Below are positions 32,436-43,874 of a stretch of 64,000 nt of DNA, in pieces (positions within the stretch are counted from its first letter, which is position 1; each line of letters starts with the position of its first letter). The notes beneath the pieces are model-generated. The model had not been told where the DNA came from. It was given only the letters and a program-made list of their open reading frames with translations, and searched no databases. Origin of the DNA: Pollenia angustigena (Eukaryota; Arthropoda; Insecta; Diptera; Polleniidae). Both the position numbers and the translations under genes were made by a program. The stretch covers positions 225,059,803 to 225,123,802 of the forward strand of contig OV884059.1 in NCBI GenBank assembly GCA_930367215.1, read 5' to 3'.

Positions 32436-33633
32436 AGTTTTTATATTAAAAAACTATGTTTTCTGACTATAATGACTATAATGACGTTTGCTTGTTAATC
32501 GACTTGGCTCTCTCTACTTAAAATATACAGTGTTTGTATACACTTTGGTTAATGTAAATTTTCCATTGCTTAGTTGTTGGCTTTAAGTTAGTCTATACAA
32601 GCTAACCAGAGAATAGCTTTTTGCAATTGAAAAAAAATCGCATTTAATTAACGACAACAAATACACACGCTTACGGTCATACAGTCAAACTCGCGCAACC
32701 GCAAATATTCGCTGCTGGTTTGCAGTCATTCAAATAACGCACATCGTGCTTTGTTATTTATACAATCGTTGCCTTCGTTTTTTTTTATAAAGATTCTAAG
32801 TGTTCTGAGCGCAAATGATTGTTTGGTAAAGAAACAAAAAATACAAACGAAAGAGCCAGAAATCAAACAATCATTACTCATGAATTTATGCAGCATTAAC
32901 TATGTAGTACAAGAAAAAAAAAATTTAAATGAAACTAAACACACATACTTATGTAGGTACACACAATTTCCATAGAAACAAAAAGTACAGTAGTAGTAGT
33001 AGTAGGTACAATGTATTTTTGTTATTGTTGTTTTTATTGTTGTTAATTTTGAAAAAGCGTCTCATCGTTGTTTATTGTTGTTGTTGTTAATGTAAACAAA
33101 AGTATAGAGAATGTGCTCTTTTGAATTTACTCAGTTGTGTTATATTGCGTGAGCAACAAAAATGCAAATAAAGCACTTTCAATAAAAAACGAATAAATGA
33201 AAATATCAAATGTGTACGAAAGGCAAAAAAAATTACCAACGTTGAACTTTGTTTTGCATGTATAGAGTTATTGTAAATTTTAGCGTATGAATAAATGCAC
33301 AAAAATAGTGAGATTTGAGGTTCTCTGAAGCTAACTTAAAGTTGGCTTTTTTTGTAGTTAGCTACTAATTTGACGGCAGGGTAACTTTTGCTCATTCATA
33401 CATACTCATGTGCATACATATGTATGTCTTTGTAATAGCTAGGTTAACCTACTAGTTAGTACGGATTTAATTAAATTACACACAACTTTTTATGTATGTA
33501 TGTATATGCTTGCCGAAATAAAATAAAACACTGTGTCATTGCCAATAAAATGAAAATATCGAAAAGCTTTATAGGTAATTTTAAAATCGTTTTTAGGACA
33601 TAAACAAATTAAATTTAAAAAAAGTCACCTGTG
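32436..33633. other. Spacer, no gene seen
   Basis: AT-rich sequence with a (GTA)n run at 32989-33006 and TTG-rich tracts near 33020-33090. A stretch near 33318-33375 (GCTAACTTAAAGTTGGC) resembles a motif near 24000 and 24130. No terminal repeats or convincing frames. Confidence 0.4.
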
Positions 33634-33641
33634 GTGTAGGG

Positions 33642-34359
33642 TAGACTGGTCCTTATTTTTTGACATCAAAATTTTTAATGCAGCAGCCTCTTAAAATTTT
33701 ATTTTTAGAAAAAAAATCGTTATGTAAAAGTTTAAAGTTGATATTTGATACTAACACGTGCCGCATTAGGATTTAAAGGTCGTGCATATGTAAGTCCAAC
33801 TCATATATAAAATAAAATTTTAAGAGGGTGCTGCATTAAAAATTTTGATGTCAAAAAATAAGGACCAGTCTAATGACCATAGATTATTTTTGTAATATAT
33901 TTAATGCAGAGCTCTTTTAAATTGTTAATTATAGCAAAAATATGATTCTGTAAAAATTTCAAGTCAATATCTTAAAACAGACACGTGCCGCCGCATTGAG
34001 CTTTAAAACATTTATTTACATATGCATGTGTAAAAAATTGTATGTTCTTCTATGGTAGTACATAATAAGAATTGTCATAAATAAATAAATGTACACGTAC
34101 CTTTGTACGGACGTATGAATTTATAATTTGAGTTTTTTTTATATAAAAAGGCAAAAATATTAGTCTTGGTACAAAAATATGCCAAATGCATGTGCTAGTT
34201 GGACCTACATATGCACGACCTTTAAATCCTAATGCGGCACGTGTTAATATCAAAATATCAACTTTAAACTTTTACATAACGATTTTTTTTTGTTAAAAAT
34301 AAAATTTTAAGAGGGTGCTGCATTAAAAATTTTTATGTCAAAAAATAAGGACCAGTCTA
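33642..34359. mobile_element. 718-bp hAT-like fold-back element with 8-bp TSD
   Basis: The ends are TAGACTGGTCCTTATTTTTT and its complement, bounded by a perfect GTGTAGGG duplication (33634-33641 and 34360-34367). The inverted arms are about 160 bp and include GTGCCGCATTAGGATTTAAA. A third copy of the right end sits inside at about 33820-33882, so the element is composite. No transposase. Confidence 0.87.
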
Positions 34360-34389
34360 GTGTAGGGTACTAATAAAAAATTTTTTAAA

Positions 34390-34470
34390 AACTGGGGCAA
34401 CCAGGACTCAAACCTGAAACCTCACGAGTCTTAGCCTGAAAGTTACACAACTCGACTACGAACGCTTTTG
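34390..34470 (-). repeat. tRNA-like sequence, minus strand
   Basis: On the minus strand TAGTCGAGTTGTGTAAC (A-box-like) and AGGTTTGAGTCCTGG (B-box-like). Related to 21506-21572; both are followed on the plus strand by GAAGAAGCGTTAAAT. Confidence 0.55.
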
Positions 34471-34539
34471 CTGAAGAAGCGTTAAATAAAAATATATTAA
34501 AAGACTTGTTTGTTTCTTTATTTTGTTTATGGGCTTGTA

Positions 34540-35912
34540 TGTGTTAAATTAAACGCATTAAAATAAAAAAAAAAAACAACCACAAGGGATTTTTTTGGAA
34601 AAATTAGAGGCAGTCGTGGCTTTTTCGTCATATCTAAGCCATTTGTGGACCGATCTTGCTGAATTTCAATACCAAGAAATGGTGGACTGTATGTTACATT
34701 AATGTAAAACAACCTAGCCGCTATCATGTCTGGATTATCCGGAAAACACATATCAAACGTAAGACGGACATCGTTAAATCAACTTCTCTTCTCATATGGA
34801 CCCAGAATATATATACTTTATGGGGTCTAAAATCAATATTGCGGAAATTACAAACGTTATGACAAACTTATATATACCCTTTTACACCTGTGGTGAAGGG
34901 TGTTATTAAGAGTGTACTACTCTATCAAACGCTTTTGAGAAATCTATAGAAAGTAAAACCACCTTCTTACGGCTATCTAAAAACTGTCTAATAGAATCTG
35001 TCAGAGACAATAGCAGCGAAGTTGTGTTATAACCTTTTCGAAAGCCCGACTGTGCCGAGTGAATTAACGATCTCTGATCCAGAAATTGAATTATTTGGTC
35101 TTTAAAAATGTGCTCAACTACTTTAGAAAGAACGGAAAGTATTGATATAGGACGCAAGTTATCAAAACAAGCCGACTGACCTTCCTTCTTGATAGGCACG
35201 ACTCTGGCAATTTTCCAACCATGAGGAAAAACTGATGTTGTTATAATCGTATTAACAAGGTGAAGCAAATGCGAGGAAACAAACGGAAAAATAATCTTTA
35301 AAAATCTAACTGTCCATGTAACCTTGTGTCGCAATTCTGAAGGTAATTTGATGGAATTTTGTACGTTGATCTTTTAATTCATATTGAAAATTGTGAGAAT
35401 CGGTTCGTAATTTCACATAGCCGAAATACAAACTTCTTTACAGAATATTATGTAGGTATGCAGATTAAATTTGGGTAAAACTTATTTTATTGCAATCTTA
35501 GTCATCTTACTAAATTTTAATGTAATCCTCCATATTTGACGATACTACTCTCGGAAAGTTCTTAATCCCATAACTTCCTTATAAATGTTGGTATTGACAT
35601 AAAAATTGGCAACAAAAACTTTTAAGAAAGCTACATACTTAATCATGAAAATGGTTGTGCTGGTAGGTCCAATTTTAAACATAGGTCAGATATAAGCGCT
35701 CTTCCTTAAATCACGTAAGGGGAAAAAATCTCATATAAATGAAGATATCTAAATAATATTTAAAAAAAGATCTTTTGCAAGAATCTTAAACTCCTAACAT
35801 AATTTTGTTCTATCTGGTCCATGATTGCCCATCGGTCCAAAATATAGTGTTTATATACTGTGGTGTGGGGTATCAAATGATCGGGCTTGATTGCCTATAG
35901 TTTTTTACTTGT
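34540..35912. mobile_element. mini-me-like composite carrying a LINE fragment
   Basis: Starts with sequence related to 36310-36664 (GGATTTTTTTGGAAAAATTA, GAGGCAGTCGTGGC). It has GGACCCAGAATATATATACT and ACCTGTGGTGAAGGGT at 34889-34904, then the LINE piece (34905-35337). It closes with GTGGTGTGGGGTATCAAATG and a decayed terminus at about 35865-35912. Whether this is one element that took up LINE sequence or a chance juxtaposition is not settled. Confidence 0.5.
34905..35337 (-). pseudogene. LINE RT fragment (fingers and first palm aspartate)
   Basis: A 142-residue frame on the minus strand, open throughout: VFPHGWKIARVVPIKKEG, LRPISILSVLSKVVEHIF, SAQSGFRKGYNTTSLLLSL, then VVLLSIDFSKAFDRVVHS. 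These are RT motifs of the Jockey/CR1/I group up to the first catalytic aspartate (SIDFSKAFD). It stops exactly where mini-me sequence begins at 34904, so the YADD half is missing. Confidence 0.85.
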
Positions 35913-36099
35913 TTTGTTTTTAATTTTATTGAATGAAAAGGGTTATGGATTAGTATGCTTTTGTATATTCATATATATATTTTATAGCGAAGTTTTCGTA
36001 CAATTTATGTCAATTTGGTACAATTTTGCCATTGAGTACAATTAAAGAATTGTCAGATCCCAACAGTGATATATACCTTTTTCCACCTGAGGTGAATGG

Positions 36100-36664
36100 T
36101 ATAAAAAGAGTAATTTTTGGGATTTCTTCAGAAGTGCTTCAGAAAATATTTTTCATATAACAGTTTATTATACAATTTTTAAAATTTTTTGTATGGGAGG
36201 TACCACACCCACTTCTCCAACCGCGCCCACATTTTGTGGGTAGGTGTGTATTTATAACTTGAATGTTTGCACCTAATTTGGAAACTTTGACTCTTGCCGT
36301 TCTCCAGATATACAGAAAAAAGCAATAAAAATACAACAACAAGGGATTTTTGGAAAAAATTAGAGGCAGTTGTGGTTTTTTGGTCATATCTCAGCCATTT
36401 GTGGACCGATCTTGCTGAATTTCAATAGCACGAAATGGTGGACTATATGTGACATAAATGTAAAACAACCTAGCCGCTATCAGGTCTAGAGTCTCCGGAA
36501 AACACATATCAAACGTAAGACGGACGGACATCGTTAAATCAACTTCTCTCCTCATAAGGACCCAGAATATATATACTTTATAGGGTCTTAGATCAATATT
36601 GTAGAAATTACAAACGGAATGACAAACTTATATATACCCTTTTCCACCTGAGGTGAAGGGTAAA
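36100..36664 (+). mobile_element. mini-me-like element fragment
   Basis: Contains ATGGGAGGTACCACACCCAC, GGACCGATCTTGCTGAATTT, CAAACGTAAGACGGACGGAC, GGACCCAGAATATATATACT and the terminal TTTCCACCTGAGGTGAAGGG. It is very similar to 34560-34904 and to 19270-19413. Similar GTGAATGGTAT-type termini just to the left (36068-36102) suggest two partial copies side by side. Confidence 0.7.
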
Positions 36665-36689
36665 AAACCTTCTCCTGTAAAATTTTTTG

Positions 36690-37035
36690 CTATTAGGACT
36701 CGATTTGTTTGATTTCTTTCCAGCTTAGTTCTGAATTATTTACACTGAGTTGCAGAGATATGACTGTTGGCTCTTTTAGTTTTTCAACATCATACCTTCT
36801 TTGCGAAACTTGGTTATTTTGTTTCGTTAGCAGCAATTTTCAAGCGGATTGTGGCGAGCACCAGATGATGATTACTCGCGATGTCGGCTCCGCTTTTGTC
36901 AAGCACAACTAAAAGCGAACCTCCCCACTTTCTACTTATAGTGATGTGATCAAATTGGTTCTCAGTTTTGCCGTCAGGTGATACCCAAGTCACTTTATGC
37001 ACTCTTATGGGGAAACAGTGTGCAACCAATAACTA
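36690..37035 (-). pseudogene. LINE endonuclease C-terminal fragment
   Basis: The minus-strand frame 37029-36814 reads VHKVTWVSPDGKTENQFDHI, TISRKWGGSLLVV and ADIASNHHLVLATIRLKI. This is the end of an APE-type LINE endonuclease, with the DHI strand and the SDHH active-site loop. The loop reads SNHH here, so a key aspartate is replaced. A frameshift near 36812 continues into RRYDVEKLKEPTVISLQL, the linker that follows the endonuclease in RTE-like elements. Endonuclease start and RT are absent. Confidence 0.82.
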
Positions 37036-37123
37036 GATTTTTATATGTGCATGTTTCCAAAAGCAATTCACCCTTCTCTGTTAGTCGCCCTAACCCATGT
37101 TTTCCCATTCCTTAGCGTAGAGA

Positions 37124-37735
37124 GCTAGTATTGTCTGCTCCAATTTTAACCACTATTATTTGTTTTTTAATCAACGTGTCTCGTTTGTTTATTAATGTGC
37201 ACGGTTATTTTTAAAACGATTTTTATGTTTTTTAACTTTAAATTTTTGACACAATGTTTTCCCATTGACACAATGTTTTCCCATTGTGCTCTTTCGCTAG
37301 TATTGTCTGCTCCAATTTTTAGCACTATTATTTGCTTTTTAATCAACGTGTCTCGTTGATTAAAAAGCCTTTTTTTAAAACGATTTTTTTGTTTTTTAAC
37401 TTTAAATTTTTGACACAATGTTTTCCCATTGTGTTCTCTACGCTAGTATTGTCTGTTCCAATTTTTACCACTATTATTTGTTTTTTAATCAACGTGTCTC
37501 GTTTATTTATTAATGTGCACGCTTATTTTTTAAACGATTTTTTTGTTTTTTAACTTTAAATTTTTGACACAATGTTTTCCCATTGTGCTCTCTACGCTAG
37601 TATTGTCTGCTCCAATTTTAACCACTATTATTTGTTTTTTAATCAACGTGTCTCGTTTATTTATTAATGTGCGCGCTTATTTTTAAAACGATTTTTTTGT
37701 TTTCTAATTTTAAATTTTTGACTTTTATAAAAAAA
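37124..37735. repeat. ~154-bp tandem repeat, four units
   Basis: Units begin with GCTAGTATTGTCTGCTCC at 37124, 37288, 37442 and 37596. The first contains an extra 20-bp local duplication of ACACAATGTTTTCCCATTG. Unrelated in sequence to the 153-bp array. The last unit is partial and runs into A-rich sequence. The opposing small frames here are shadows of the repeat. Confidence 0.9.
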
Positions 37736-37994
37736 AAAAAATAAATCAAATAAAAAAAAAAGTATGTCTTGTTTGTTTATATACATATTTAAAATACGAA
37801 ATTTTTTTAGTTTTATACCTTTCACTGAAGGTAAAATGGTATACAATAAGTTAGTCATTCGGTTTCTAATTTCTTCAAATATGGTTCCTTAAAGGTAGCA
37901 TAATTAATTTAACGATATCTGTCTGACCGTGTGCCTGATGAAATGGGTTTTCCGGAGACCCCATATATGATGGACTTGGTTGTTATATACTTTT

Positions 37995-39155
37995 CAGTGT
38001 TGCCAATTTAGCATTTTTCATGCTAGATCAAGCGTTTTTTAAAGTCATTTGGCATGAAAAAAATTTACTTAAGCTGTTATGATACTTGCTATTTTTTGTA
38101 TTTTTTCTATATTGGAGTACAGTGCAAATATATTTGCATAGGAAAACTGAAAAAGTGTAAAGAGTATGATTATATCATAAAAAAATCTTGAAAAGTCAAA
38201 CAAATATACATGTGTTATCGATAAATAATCTAAGACTGTCAAAAAAAATATAAAATTTTTTAACTTGAAATTGACATTTCCAGATTAATTGTTAGCACTG
38301 TTGCCAATTTTTTTAGTTTTTGATCGAAAGAAACGGGTTTCAACTTTTTTTTTTGCGATTTTTAGCTTTTCTGACGGTTTTTTGTGGGAAAAAAACGTGG
38401 GCAGTATTGTTTGTTTTGTTTACATTTTATCAAATTGTATTTCTTGTTCTTTCTCGCATTTGTTGTTTCATTCAGTCAATCCTAAAAAAATCCAATACAA
38501 AAAATAGCAAGTATCATAACATCTTTAGCATGTAGCATTTTTCTAGCATTATTTAAACATTCCTAGCATTTTTTAATTCTTGTGATATTTTTAATATCTT
38601 CTTTTTTTTAATGTGTAATAAATACAACTATGTATATTGAGTTAAATCTAAAAATAAAAAAAATTATTAACCAAAAAGGAGAAAATTTTAAAAAATTAGT
38701 AAAAACATATTCACAAAAGTTCTGCCAAGATTGGGGCAAGCACCCAAAGTAAAAAGATGACTTAGAAAAAACCCTTTTGCAATTACTACAAATGCAATAT
38801 TGTCTTAAATTAGTGGCCTGGAGCTAAACGCAGAAATAAGAAAGCACAAAAGTGTTACGGGCATAACGTGAAACAATCCTATCCCTTTCTAAAGAATTTG
38901 TTACAATGTTCAGCTGGGGCGACATTAAGTTTATGTGCTGTGTATGGTTCGATTGCACCTGTCGAGTATCTGACAAACCTTTATAAAAGGCAACTTGACA
39001 GCTCGTCGTTGAACTTAAAGGACAATAGCATATTTTTAAAAATTTAATGGCACTTACTTTAATGAAGATCTTTCTATATTTGTTATATACACTTTTTTTT
39101 TTGTATTTTTAAGCATTTTTTTTTAACAAAATCTAGCATTTTTTTGGCAACACTG
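37995..39155. mobile_element. hAT-type non-autonomous element with nested TIR insert
   Basis: The termini are CAGTGTTGCCAATTTAGCAT and the complement of CAGTGTTGCCAAAAAAATGC. The flanks ATACTTTT (37987-37994) and ATACTTAT (39156-39163) match at 7 of 8 positions, fitting an 8-bp hAT duplication. Sub-terminal AGCATTTTT/CTAGCATT motifs recur. Nested at 38076-38520 is a 445-bp segment with inverted ends GTTATGATACTTGCTATTTT. No transposase. Confidence 0.8.
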
Positions 39156-39192
39156 ATACTTATACATATAGTTTGGAATTGTTTGCTACTAT

Positions 39193-40197
39193 ATATCGTC
39201 CCCTCAATATAACAATACCGTATGTGCTCATACGCTATTATTTTTTATTGCATATTTAGAATCTCCATCATTAATATTATTTCTGGTCAAAATTTAGTCA
39301 AATTCTACTTCCAAAAAGTGGGTCAAAATGTCGTTGGAAAAAATAGTGTATAATTTCTTTTTCAAAATTTTCCTTCAATAATTGTGTAAGCTCATATGCG
39401 CTATTTTACTTGAAATTGCCACTCCAAAGTTGTTAAAAGAATAATAGTGTATACGCATTATACTCCATTTTAGCCTGTAGAAAAAAAATACAATTTATGA
39501 AAACTTTAACTCATAAAATAGCTTATAATAATATACACTATTGTTTCAGAAAAAGTTTCATTCGGACCATCGAAAGCTGAATGATCTGCTAAATTTGTGC
39601 AAAAAGAATGTAATTCCTCGTGGCTCGCAGTAATTTGTCTCTAACTTACAAGGTGGAAAGAGCCAAATGTAGCAGAGGAAGAGAAAGAAGACGAATGAAC
39701 TTCTAGTTATTTTTGATTTACCTTAATTTGTCATAATTTTTTGTTTAAATTAACCCAAATTGGAATGTGATGAATATGTGCCATTGAATCTATGAATTAA
39801 TCACTGTTTTATAATGTTACAAACTGATATTTTTGAGGTCAAATATTTTAATAAAAAATACCGTAAAATTATTGAATAAAACAGCGTATACCATACAAAA
39901 TGAAATAGTGTATCAGATACATCATACGAATTCCTTAAAAATAAAATACCCTTTATGAAGGAGTTGCACTTTGAAAGACATAATTATGGTCTTAAAAGAT
40001 GCGTAGAATAAAAAAAATTGGTCAATTTAAAGACAAGAAACGGTTTAATGTATTCGTCGAAAAATCCAATATGAAGAATTTTTATTTACCGCGATAATGA
40101 GGTTTCAATAGAGAACCGATTTGACAAAAACTTTAAACACGATTTACTCAAAACCCCAAAAAAATTATACGCTATTGTTTTATTGAGGGGACGATAT
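39193..40197. mobile_element. ~1-kb TIR element with CGTCCCCTCAATA ends
   Basis: The left end ATATCGTCCCCTCAATATAA and the right end, complement of AATATCGTCCCCTCAATAAA, form the TIR, with an inner CAATAgcGTAT-like extension. The interior has several GTGTATA and ACGCTATT motifs in both orientations but no transposase. The target duplication is ambiguous in AT sequence. Confidence 0.75.
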
Positions 40198-41041
40198 TTA
40201 TAATAATAATTCATTAAATCTTTATTTTATTTTATGTCCAGCCAGTGCCAGACAAAAATGTTCTTCACCACGGTTTCTGTTCACATTTATAGTTGTTTAT
40301 CGCTCATCTAAATAGTTAAGTGCCACTATCATTTAAAATATTTCGAGCTAGTGGGTTTGAATGTAATTTGAGCCTTTTCATGTATTTTACTGCATAAAAT
40401 GATACCAGCTGGTTGCTGTTTACACAACAACCAGCGAACGTGGCCAGACTGTCGGCGGTGCTGGTATGCTAGCGTATTGCGCGGCATAAGCTCGCCGGAT
40501 GTGGTGGTTCTTGCCGACCTGCTGGCAGCAATCCTGAGTACAAAAAAATATTCATACCAGCTAAACCGTTTAAAAGGAATAAAACAAACACAAAATTTGG
40601 GAGCCGAAGCAGTAAGTTGTTGCGACTCTATAATACACACACACATATATCATTAGGCAGGTGACTGGCCTAATGTTTACCCTCCCTTTTTGCTCTTTAG
40701 TCCCACCGTACATCCTACATTTATGTCTATCTGGATGTCCCTAAACAGACTACACCTTACAATGTTCACATATTTTTCCACCCCTTTACTTATATTCTTT
40801 TCTATTTTTAGGGAATTTTATTAAATTTTAGCTTTTCAACCACTAATTCTGGTTTCCTCCTTTTCTTCTACCCGACAATTTCTAGGCCTGAGCTCAACCC
40901 TACTCTTAGCGTACGTTTGGCTTAAAAACCCCAAAACGGACTGGGCTACCCGTGGTAAACAAAAACTCTAAATAAAATTTCCTAAAAATTTCTTAAATTA
41001 AATTTGTATTTTTTTTTTTTTTATTCTCTAAATATATTTTT
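40198..41041. other. Sequence left of the palindrome; no gene confirmed
   Basis: A more GC-rich patch (about 40400-40620) has overlapping open frames on both strands, but I recognise no domain. The rest is T-rich with a short CA repeat at 40632-40646. The T-run at 41003-41046 marks the edge of the inverted duplication. Confidence 0.35.
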
Positions 41042-41372
41042 TTTTTAGATCTCGGTCCTGTCCGTCAAGTCGTCTAGGTAACTCACTCCTTATGTCTTAA
41101 AAACCCCTTTTTACCAAGCACCCCTGGCGTGGTGGTGCTAATGCAGCTTCTCCAGCGATGGATGAGTCGGCTGTTTGGCGTGGCAAGTGGCAGTGGTATG
41201 GTGTTACAATTCCTTGTTATATTGCTTATTAAATTAAAATACTTTGACGTTACTTTTACTTTTAAAGTTTTAATTCTCAATTTAGTTTTAGTTTCAAATC
41301 TTCTAATAAAAGCTTTACTTTATTAACAAAAAAACCACTTTGCTTATTTATTTTTCACTCCGGCCACTGGAC

Positions 41373-41693
41373 TCACCATTCGTCAAAAGCAAAAAGAAAA
41401 AGGAACGACATTTTGGTTTTCGGCGGCCAAGAAGCCTCGGTCAAGCAAAATGTCGTCCTACCATTTTTCCAATAAAATTCGTTTTCAACAATTTGTTTAC
41501 ATGTTTGTTTGCCTCTTCTTCTTCTAGCTATATCCCTAGAGGGAAGGGAACCGACACCAAAGTAGTCCCGTGATAGGACTTTGGTGGTAGAGACCGGTTC
41601 TAGTTCTAACACGTTAAATGAATAAGACCTATCACTTTTACATGGGGTTGTCATTGGAGGGGGTCTATTGACACCATTTGACCAGTCACACAC
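41373..41693 (-). other. Unrecognised 106-residue open frame, left arm
   Basis: The minus-strand frame starts MCDWSNGVNRPPPMTT, contains SRDYFGVGSLPSRDIARRRR and ends LFLFAFDEW. The same frame stays open in the right arm (55962-56282, plus) with a few replacements (N/Y, V/A, E/K). Since the arms are nearly identical, conservation is weak evidence of coding. Surrounding sequence (TATAAAAA near 41863, TGTGACACA-type motifs) could belong to an old LTR, but no pair was found. No domain recognised. Confidence 0.3.
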
Positions 41694-42139
41694 CTATTCT
41701 TAATGAACGTGTTTAGTGACAGTTACTACAATTTGGTATTATTTCAATACAAAGTAGAATTTCAATAAAACAAGTCCTAGAATTAAATTCAAGTACTAAA
41801 TTTTATAAATTCCCAAAAAATGTGTCACACCACCGGTGAAGACTGTACTGTAATTCATTACTTTTTATACCTTTTTGTTCTTCATAAACCAGTTACATGA
41901 TTGGTTCTCCTTTCACTAGTCATAAGTTTTTTCTTTTTGTACCGGTTCTATTTTCACAACTCCCAGGACAAGTCTGTTGGACCAATTGACACAAATTTCC
42001 CGCAGGGATATTATTATTTTCATCTATCTTTCTCCCAGCCCATACCATTACCGTCCCTTTCTTTCGGAGTTGGTGTTGCCAACCATTTTCGCCGCACCAC
42101 AGGGTGCGCATGACATAATCATAGTTTTAACTAATTCCA

Positions 42140-42973
42140 CATTAAGATCCTTGTGAATATTTGAGTTTTTAACATACCAAGGGGCAGCTTTGATTATTCG
42201 AAGAAGTTTATTTTGGCGCTTTTAAATTTTTTCGATATATGATGCTGGTCCCCCGTAACTGAAAACCATAGCACCAGATTGGCTTAAATATGGAGTTGTA
42301 AAATAGAAGTTTGCAATCGAGACTAAAGACAGAGTTTCTTCCAAAAAGCCAATGAATTTGGATGGCTTTTAGTTTAATTTCATTTAATTTTTCCTCTATA
42401 CGGGGTTTCCACGTTAAACTGCGATCTAAATATATACCGAGATCAGGGTTTAAAAAACTGCAGTCGAAACTTTCGTACAAAAAACGAAAATTTGTGTACA
42501 ACTTTTCCCTTTTTGAGTTGGCTTGAGAGCGACTGTTTACATTTAATGAATCGAAAGTAAAAGCAACAGTTTTTTTTGGCCAATGTCAATTGGAGAAGTG
42601 GAAGAAATGGCAGTTTTTCTACTTTGACTCCAGTTTTTTAAACGCTTATCCAAAATATGTGGGTAATGCGAATTTCGAGATATTAATTGACTATTGATTT
42701 TGACAGGGAGAGGGTGGGGGGAGGCATGATTCCCGACGCAAGGTGAATGTTATATGTACACATTTTTACTCATTGACCTTTATCCTCCATTGTTTTTACC
42801 ACAGTTCTAGTTGAAGTACATATATGATTCTGTAAGCATCGAGATGCTTCTTGACTGTTTTCGTGCTCGCTTAGAAAAGCTGTATCATCAGCAAATGCTG
42901 AAGTTTGGGTGATAAGATATACAGATATATATTTACAGAAATGCAGTAAAGTAAGTGAAAGAACTCTCAACAA
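42140..42973 (-). pseudogene. Jockey-type LINE fragment, left arm
   Basis: On the minus strand 42973-42770 gives the RT catalytic box in SAFADDTAFLSEHENSQEAS. The next frame (42501-42208) gives DLGIYLDRSLTWKPRIEEKL, KAIQIHWLFGRNSVFSLDCK and YNSIFKPIWCYGFQL, the conserved C-terminal region of Jockey-clade ORF2. Frames are broken between and after. It also contains the TTAA (42142-42145) that is the empty counterpart of the right-arm piggyBac site. Confidence 0.87.
42142..42145. other. Empty piggyBac target site (left arm)
   Basis: A single TTAA in the context CCACATTAAGATCCTTGTG, whose right-arm counterpart is split by the piggyBac at 53044-55509. It gives the relative order: palindrome first, piggyBac second. 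Confidence 0.92.
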
Positions 42974-43416
42974 CTTTTATAAAAAAATAACATTTCAAGT
43001 GCTACGGCATTCCCTTACTACGAAGCAGGTTTGTAAGGGAGAATACTAAATAATAACTGTATCAAAACATTCAGTGTGTAAAGATGATCGTTACATCCAA
43101 CAATATTTATGTGCGCTGAATAATGCGCTTTATGTGTCAAAAATGTATTGCTTCAAAATGGGAACTAGCCACATAAAATTCGTGTCTTCCGTAAGCGCAA
43201 TGGTAAGCGAAACCCTTATGTTTCTCCCTTACAAATGTGCTTCGTTGGAAGCTCCATTTTTTATTGGGTAGGGACTCCTGTGTTAATTGGCTGAGCAGAA
43301 CTTAAATAGTCAACTTCTTTAATCATAAACTTTTGAACGACCTTGAATCTTTCTAACAGTTTGTGTGTGTTTACTGGTAAGTAAGCTTCAATATATGTAA
43401 TAAATTTTCATACCAG

Positions 43417-43874
43417 ACTTTAACAAAAGCTTGAAAAACAGCGATAAAGAGAGCGGAATAATATTTTCTTTCTTCAAAGGTTTTCTTTATGCAACGATGG
43501 ATGAAACAGGGCTTATAAGGGCTGAAATTCAGGAATTTGATTCAACTAATCAGGAAAAACTTAAAGTAAAGCTAAAAGGTTATTCGTATCCAATGTATTA
43601 CTATATGATGGCAGACACACAAACGGTCGCTAGTTGGGGTGCAATTACACCTCCATCGAATGACATTTGGATAATTGATTTTTGGGGTGCTGATCATGTT
43701 TTGCTATCACAAAATAACTGGTTCATATGCGCTGATGGAGGTTACGACGATGGATAGCGACGTTATGTAAAAGGTCGTCGGGATGAACACGCTTTCTCTA
43801 GTTCTGAATGTCAATGGAGGTTGGGGATGTGCAAGTTTGAACAATTTCTGAAGATTCAAAATAGCAATATGTAG
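43417..43874 (+). pseudogene. Gene B, left-arm copy, with premature stop
   Basis: The frame reads (in part) FNKSLKNSDKESGIIFSFF, GFLYATMDETGLIRAEIQEF, KLKGYSYPMYYYMMADTQ, then NDIWIIDFWGADHVLLSQNN. A TAG at 43755-43757 stands where the right-arm copy has TAC (tyrosine). The frame then continues RRYVKGRRDEHAFSSSECQW to a stop at 43872-43874. An AATAAA lies at 43888-43893. No initiator ATG precedes the frame. CTG|GTAAGTAAG ... CATACCAG upstream (43377-43416) resembles an intron of only 40 bp, shorter than usual for flies. The protein family is not recognised. Confidence 0.6.

Noticed and set aside
43377..43416. A 40-bp intron upstream of gene B
   Set aside because: The splice-site motifs are good, but the length is below the usual fly minimum and the upstream exon has no start codon in frame. 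Mentioned only as a possibility.
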